The notes under the pieces: generated by a model
Databases searched by the model: none
The model's input: the letters and a program-made list of their open reading frames with translations, nothing else
What the model was told of the DNA's origin: nothing
Made by a program: the position numbers and the translations under genes
Part shown: positions 6,157 to 7,967 of the stretch, piece by piece
Position numbering within the stretch: position 1 is the stretch's first letter
Layout: every line of letters starts with the position of its first letter
Source of the DNA: Streptococcaceae bacterium
Lineage (GTDB): Bacteria; Bacillota; Bacilli; Lactobacillales; Streptococcaceae
Reading direction: 5' to 3'
Length of the DNA stretch: 7,967 nt
Assembly (NCBI GenBank): GCA_031285105.1
Contig: JAITWV010000418.1
Coordinates: 1-7,967, forward strand

Positions 6157-6200
6157 TAGAGAAGGTAGGATTTTATATTCTATCTTCTTTATTTTTTCTT
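6157..6200 (+). terminator. Intrinsic terminator of gdpP-rplI
   Basis: TAGAGAAGGTAGGA (6157-6170) pairs with TTCTATCTTCTTTA (6178-6191) through 14 bp, including three G-U pairs, around a 7-base loop. Six T (6192-6197) follow. It lies about 45 bases after the rplI stop; the intervening 6131-6150 is locally GC-rich and unexplained. Confidence 0.8.
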
Positions 6201-6209
6201 AATATTCAG

Positions 6210-6238
6210 TAGACATTTAAATGAAAACGTTTTATAAT
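6210..6238 (+). promoter_or_regulatory. Promoter of the hypothetical gene at 6283
   Basis: TAGACA (6210-6215) and TATAAT (6233-6238) lie 17 bases apart, the same hexamers and spacing as the rpsF promoter. The start codon lies 44 bases further on. It is a strong vegetative-type promoter directly after the rplI terminator. Confidence 0.82.
6221..6235. promoter_or_regulatory. Possible cre (CcpA) site in the promoter spacer
   Basis: ATGAAAACGTTTTAT matches the WTGNAANCGNWNNCW consensus at every fixed position except the C near the end. It lies between and partly over the -35 and -10 hexamers, where CcpA binding would repress. Its palindromic core AAAACGTTTT is short and AT-rich, so chance is possible. 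Confidence 0.35.
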
Positions 6239-6282
6239 CGACGACGGAATTAAAACAGATATCAAATATCAAGGAGTACATA

Positions 6283-6690
6283 ATGAGTTTAGCATCAATG
6301 GAAACATATTTAGACGTAATGAATTTTTTGCATGAAGTAAATGCTGAATATAAATACAAAAGGAATGCTCAAGGTGAAGATGAGTTTACAATTATAGATG
6401 AACATGCAGAAATTACAATCGTTATTCATGAATATTATATGAGTATGGAGCTTATTAACTTCATTGTATGTGAAAATACAAACAAAATAAGAGGATATGT
6501 AGAACAACTAAACGAAAAAAGTAGTGATTGGCAATTTCATCAAAATAAGACCAATATCTTTGGTAAAAGAGTATTTGGTTTAGTTGGTTGTAAAATTGAA
6601 GATTTATTTGGTGAATTTGTCCGTGAATATGAAGAATTTGTTGAATTAAAAGAACATTTATTAAAAATCCATTTACCACAAATTGCCTAA
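6283..6690 (+). CDS. Hypothetical small acidic cytoplasmic protein
   Basis: I do not recognise this 135-residue protein. It looks like a genuine gene: a strong AAGGAG ribosome binding site (6271-6276) lies 6 bases before the ATG, a near-consensus promoter lies upstream, and the frame is clean. No signal peptide or membrane segment is visible. The N-terminal half alternates charged and hydrophobic residues in a beta-like pattern (EFTIIDEHAEITIVIHEYY, about residues 34-52), followed by SMELINFIV. The C-terminal part (about 105-132) is a charged amphipathic helix (DLFGEFVREYEEFVELKEHLL). This alpha/beta layout recalls small YbjN-like or secretion-chaperone-like folds, but only as a guess. It has no terminator before apbE, so read-through into apbE is possible although apbE seems to have its own promoter. 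Confidence 0.75.
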   Translation: MSLASMETYLDVMNFLHEVNAEYKYKRNAQGEDEFTIIDEHAEITIVIHEYYMSMELINFIVCENTNKIRGYVEQLNEKSSDWQFHQNKTNIFGKRVFGLVGCKIEDLFGEFVREYEEFVELKEHLLKIHLPQIA

Positions 6691-6702
6691 ATGAAAAATA
6701 TA

Positions 6703-6731
6703 TTTGTTCACATATTTATTTCTGTTATAAT
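6703..6731 (+). promoter_or_regulatory. Promoter of the apbE-family gene
   Basis: TGTTATAAT (6723-6731) is a perfect extended -10 element. TTGTTC (6703-6708) lies 17 bases upstream of the hexamer TATAAT (6726-6731) and matches the -35 consensus in its first three bases. The ATG is 52 bases downstream. Confidence 0.7.
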
Positions 6732-6783
6732 GGATTGTCTTTGAGATAATCAGGTGAATAATTGAATTTAGGAGATACATAAG

Positions 6784-7851
6784 ATGAAAAAGAAATTATT
6801 ATTCTTGTTTCCCATAATAGCACTATTTTTTATTTTGAGTGCCTGTGGAAACAACAATAGCAGCAGTGACTCTCGCAATTTATTGAGTGAACCTCTTAGT
6901 AAAAGCGAATTTATTCTAGGTACGCATGTATCCGTTAGAATTTATGATAGAGGAAAAGAACAAGCACTTGAAGATGTGTTTAAATACATGAGTGAATTAG
7001 GCGACAAACTAGATGTAAACAACAATTTAGGCTCACAAATGGATCAAGTAAATGCAGCAGCAGGCAAACATCCAGTCGTAGTTGACGAAGATGTTTTTTG
7101 GATTGTCCAAGAAGCGATGCGTTATGCGAAAGAATCAAATGGTATTTTTGAACCAACCATTGGACCGATCACAAGTTTATGGCGTATTGGCTTTGATGAT
7201 GCTAGAAAACCAAGCCAAGCAGAAATTGATGAAAAATTAAAACTAGTCAATTATCACTGGGTAACGTTAAATGAAAAAGATCGCTCAGTTTTTCTGCAAA
7301 AAGAAGGCATGAAAATAGACTTAGGTGCAATTGCCAAAGGAGCGATTTGTGATTTAGCGGTTAAATTTTTAGAAGAACGTGGAGTAACAACAGGAATTGT
7401 CGACTTAGGTGGGAATGTCTTTGTGATTGGGCATTCATTCCGCGGAGAGACAACGCCTTGGAATGTTGGTGTACAAGATCCAAACCAAGCTAGAAATACA
7501 ACAATTTTCACTTTACCAGGAGTTGACCAATCATTTGTCACTTCAGGCATTTATGAGCGATTCTTAGAAGTAGATGGAGTAAAATATCACCATATTATGG
7601 ATCCTAAAACAGGTTATCCAATGAATAATGATTTAGCTTCGGTATCAATTATCTCTCCACATTCCGTTGATGGAGATGGTTTAACAACTGTTTTATTTGG
7701 CTTAGGAGTTGAAAAAGGTCGTCAGTTTATTGAAAACATGGATGGTATTGATGCTGTATTTGTAACAAGAGAAAATAAAGTATATGTTACAAATGGCATT
7801 AAAAATGAATTTGTTTTACCAGAAGGTAGTGCTTATACTATGGGTGAATAA
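6784..7851 (+). CDS. FAD:protein FMN transferase lipoprotein (ApbE family)
   Basis: A 355-residue lipoprotein that probably transfers FMN from FAD onto a threonine of extracytoplasmic target proteins, using a divalent metal. The N-terminus MKKKLL plus a hydrophobic stretch ends in the lipobox LSAC, with C21 as the lipidated residue, followed by an Asn/Ser-rich tether (22-32). The ApbE domain spans about 40-345. Family motifs seen are LGAIAKGAICDLAV (around 180-193), GIVDLGGNVFVIG, HHIMDPKTGYP (269-279), and D296-G-D298-GLTTVLF, the acidic segment near the metal site. The start follows TAGGAGA (6769-6775) at 8 bases; the end has tandem stop codons. In Listeria and Enterococcus such enzymes (FmnB) flavinylate PplA for extracellular electron transfer. 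No substrate with an FMN-binding domain or other electron-transfer gene is in this window, so the target is unknown. Confidence 0.93.
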   Translation: MKKKLLFLFPIIALFFILSACGNNNSSSDSRNLLSEPLSKSEFILGTHVSVRIYDRGKEQALEDVFKYMSELGDKLDVNNNLGSQMDQVNAAAGKHPVVVDEDVFWIVQEAMRYAKESNGIFEPTIGPITSLWRIGFDDARKPSQAEIDEKLKLVNYHWVTLNEKDRSVFLQKEGMKIDLGAIAKGAICDLAVKFLEERGVTTGIVDLGGNVFVIGHSFRGETTPWNVGVQDPNQARNTTIFTLPGVDQSFVTSGIYERFLEVDGVKYHHIMDPKTGYPMNNDLASVSIISPHSVDGDGLTTVLFGLGVEKGRQFIENMDGIDAVFVTRENKVYVTNGIKNEFVLPEGSAYTMGE

Positions 7852-7856
7852 TAAAA

Positions 7857-7967
7857 GAGGCTGGGACAAAACTCTGAATGCGTAAAAGAAAAACGAACGT
7901 TCAAGCGCTAGCACAAAGCTTCAATCGTAAAAACCTCCCAAAATCTATCTTTGATGATAGATTTTGG
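7857..7967 (+). repeat. Left part of an intergenic GAGGCTGGGACAAAAC-type repeat with hairpin
   Basis: GAGGCTGGGACAAAAC (7857-7872) begins 6 bases after the apbE stop. Related GGGACAAAA sequences recur in intergenic regions of enterococci and other Lactobacillales, from memory. Short palindromes follow (GAACGTTC about 7895-7902, AGCGCT 7904-7909). The window ends in a perfect hairpin: CCAAAATCTATC (7938-7949) and GATAGATTTTGG (7956-7967) around a 6-base loop. The preceding CCTC may pair with bases beyond the edge, so the visible part is probably half of a larger inverted-repeat structure that could also terminate apbE transcription. No open frame is seen. Confidence 0.6.

Overview
The window is a chromosomal segment of a low-GC Firmicute, most likely a member of the Lactobacillales close to Enterococcus, Vagococcus or Melissococcus. 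The evidence is the AT-rich base composition, strong AAGGAG-type ribosome binding sites, the gyrA – rpsF-ssb-rpsR – gdpP – rplI gene order typical of the region just downstream of the replication origin, and an intergenic GAGGCTGGGACAAAAC repeat of a kind I associate with this order. The genus is inferred from memory of protein sequences, without a search. Every gene lies on the + strand, which fits the leading strand leaving the origin.

Layout: the 3' end of gyrA (2-280) and its terminator; a promoterless-looking gap with a parS site (363-378); a membrane-anchored polysaccharide deacetylase of the PgdA/PdaC type (454-1938) with its own terminator; an AT-rich gap of about 230 bases with no recognisable gene; a strong promoter and structured leader; the rpsF-ssb-rpsR operon (2328-3522), with a second parS between rpsF and ssb and a third forming the heart of the rpsR terminator (3528-3570); gdpP (c-di-AMP phosphodiesterase, 3684-5657) tightly coupled to rplI (5660-6112) and closed by a terminator; an unrecognised small protein (6283-6690) with a consensus-like promoter; a lipoprotein FMN transferase of the ApbE family (6784-7851); and the first half of an intergenic repeat with a hairpin at the right edge.

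The genes combine housekeeping work (DNA supercoiling, ribosomal proteins S6, S18 and L9, single-strand DNA binding), c-di-AMP homeostasis, and two cell-surface functions (peptidoglycan deacetylation and extracytoplasmic flavinylation). The most notable signal is not a gene. Three identical 16-bp palindromes matching the ParB/Spo0J centromere site parS lie within 3.2 kb, one of them inside a perfect 40-bp palindrome that also serves as the intrinsic terminator of the rpsF operon. A second point is local rearrangement: the deacetylase separates gyrA from rpsF, and the expected dnaB does not follow rplI.
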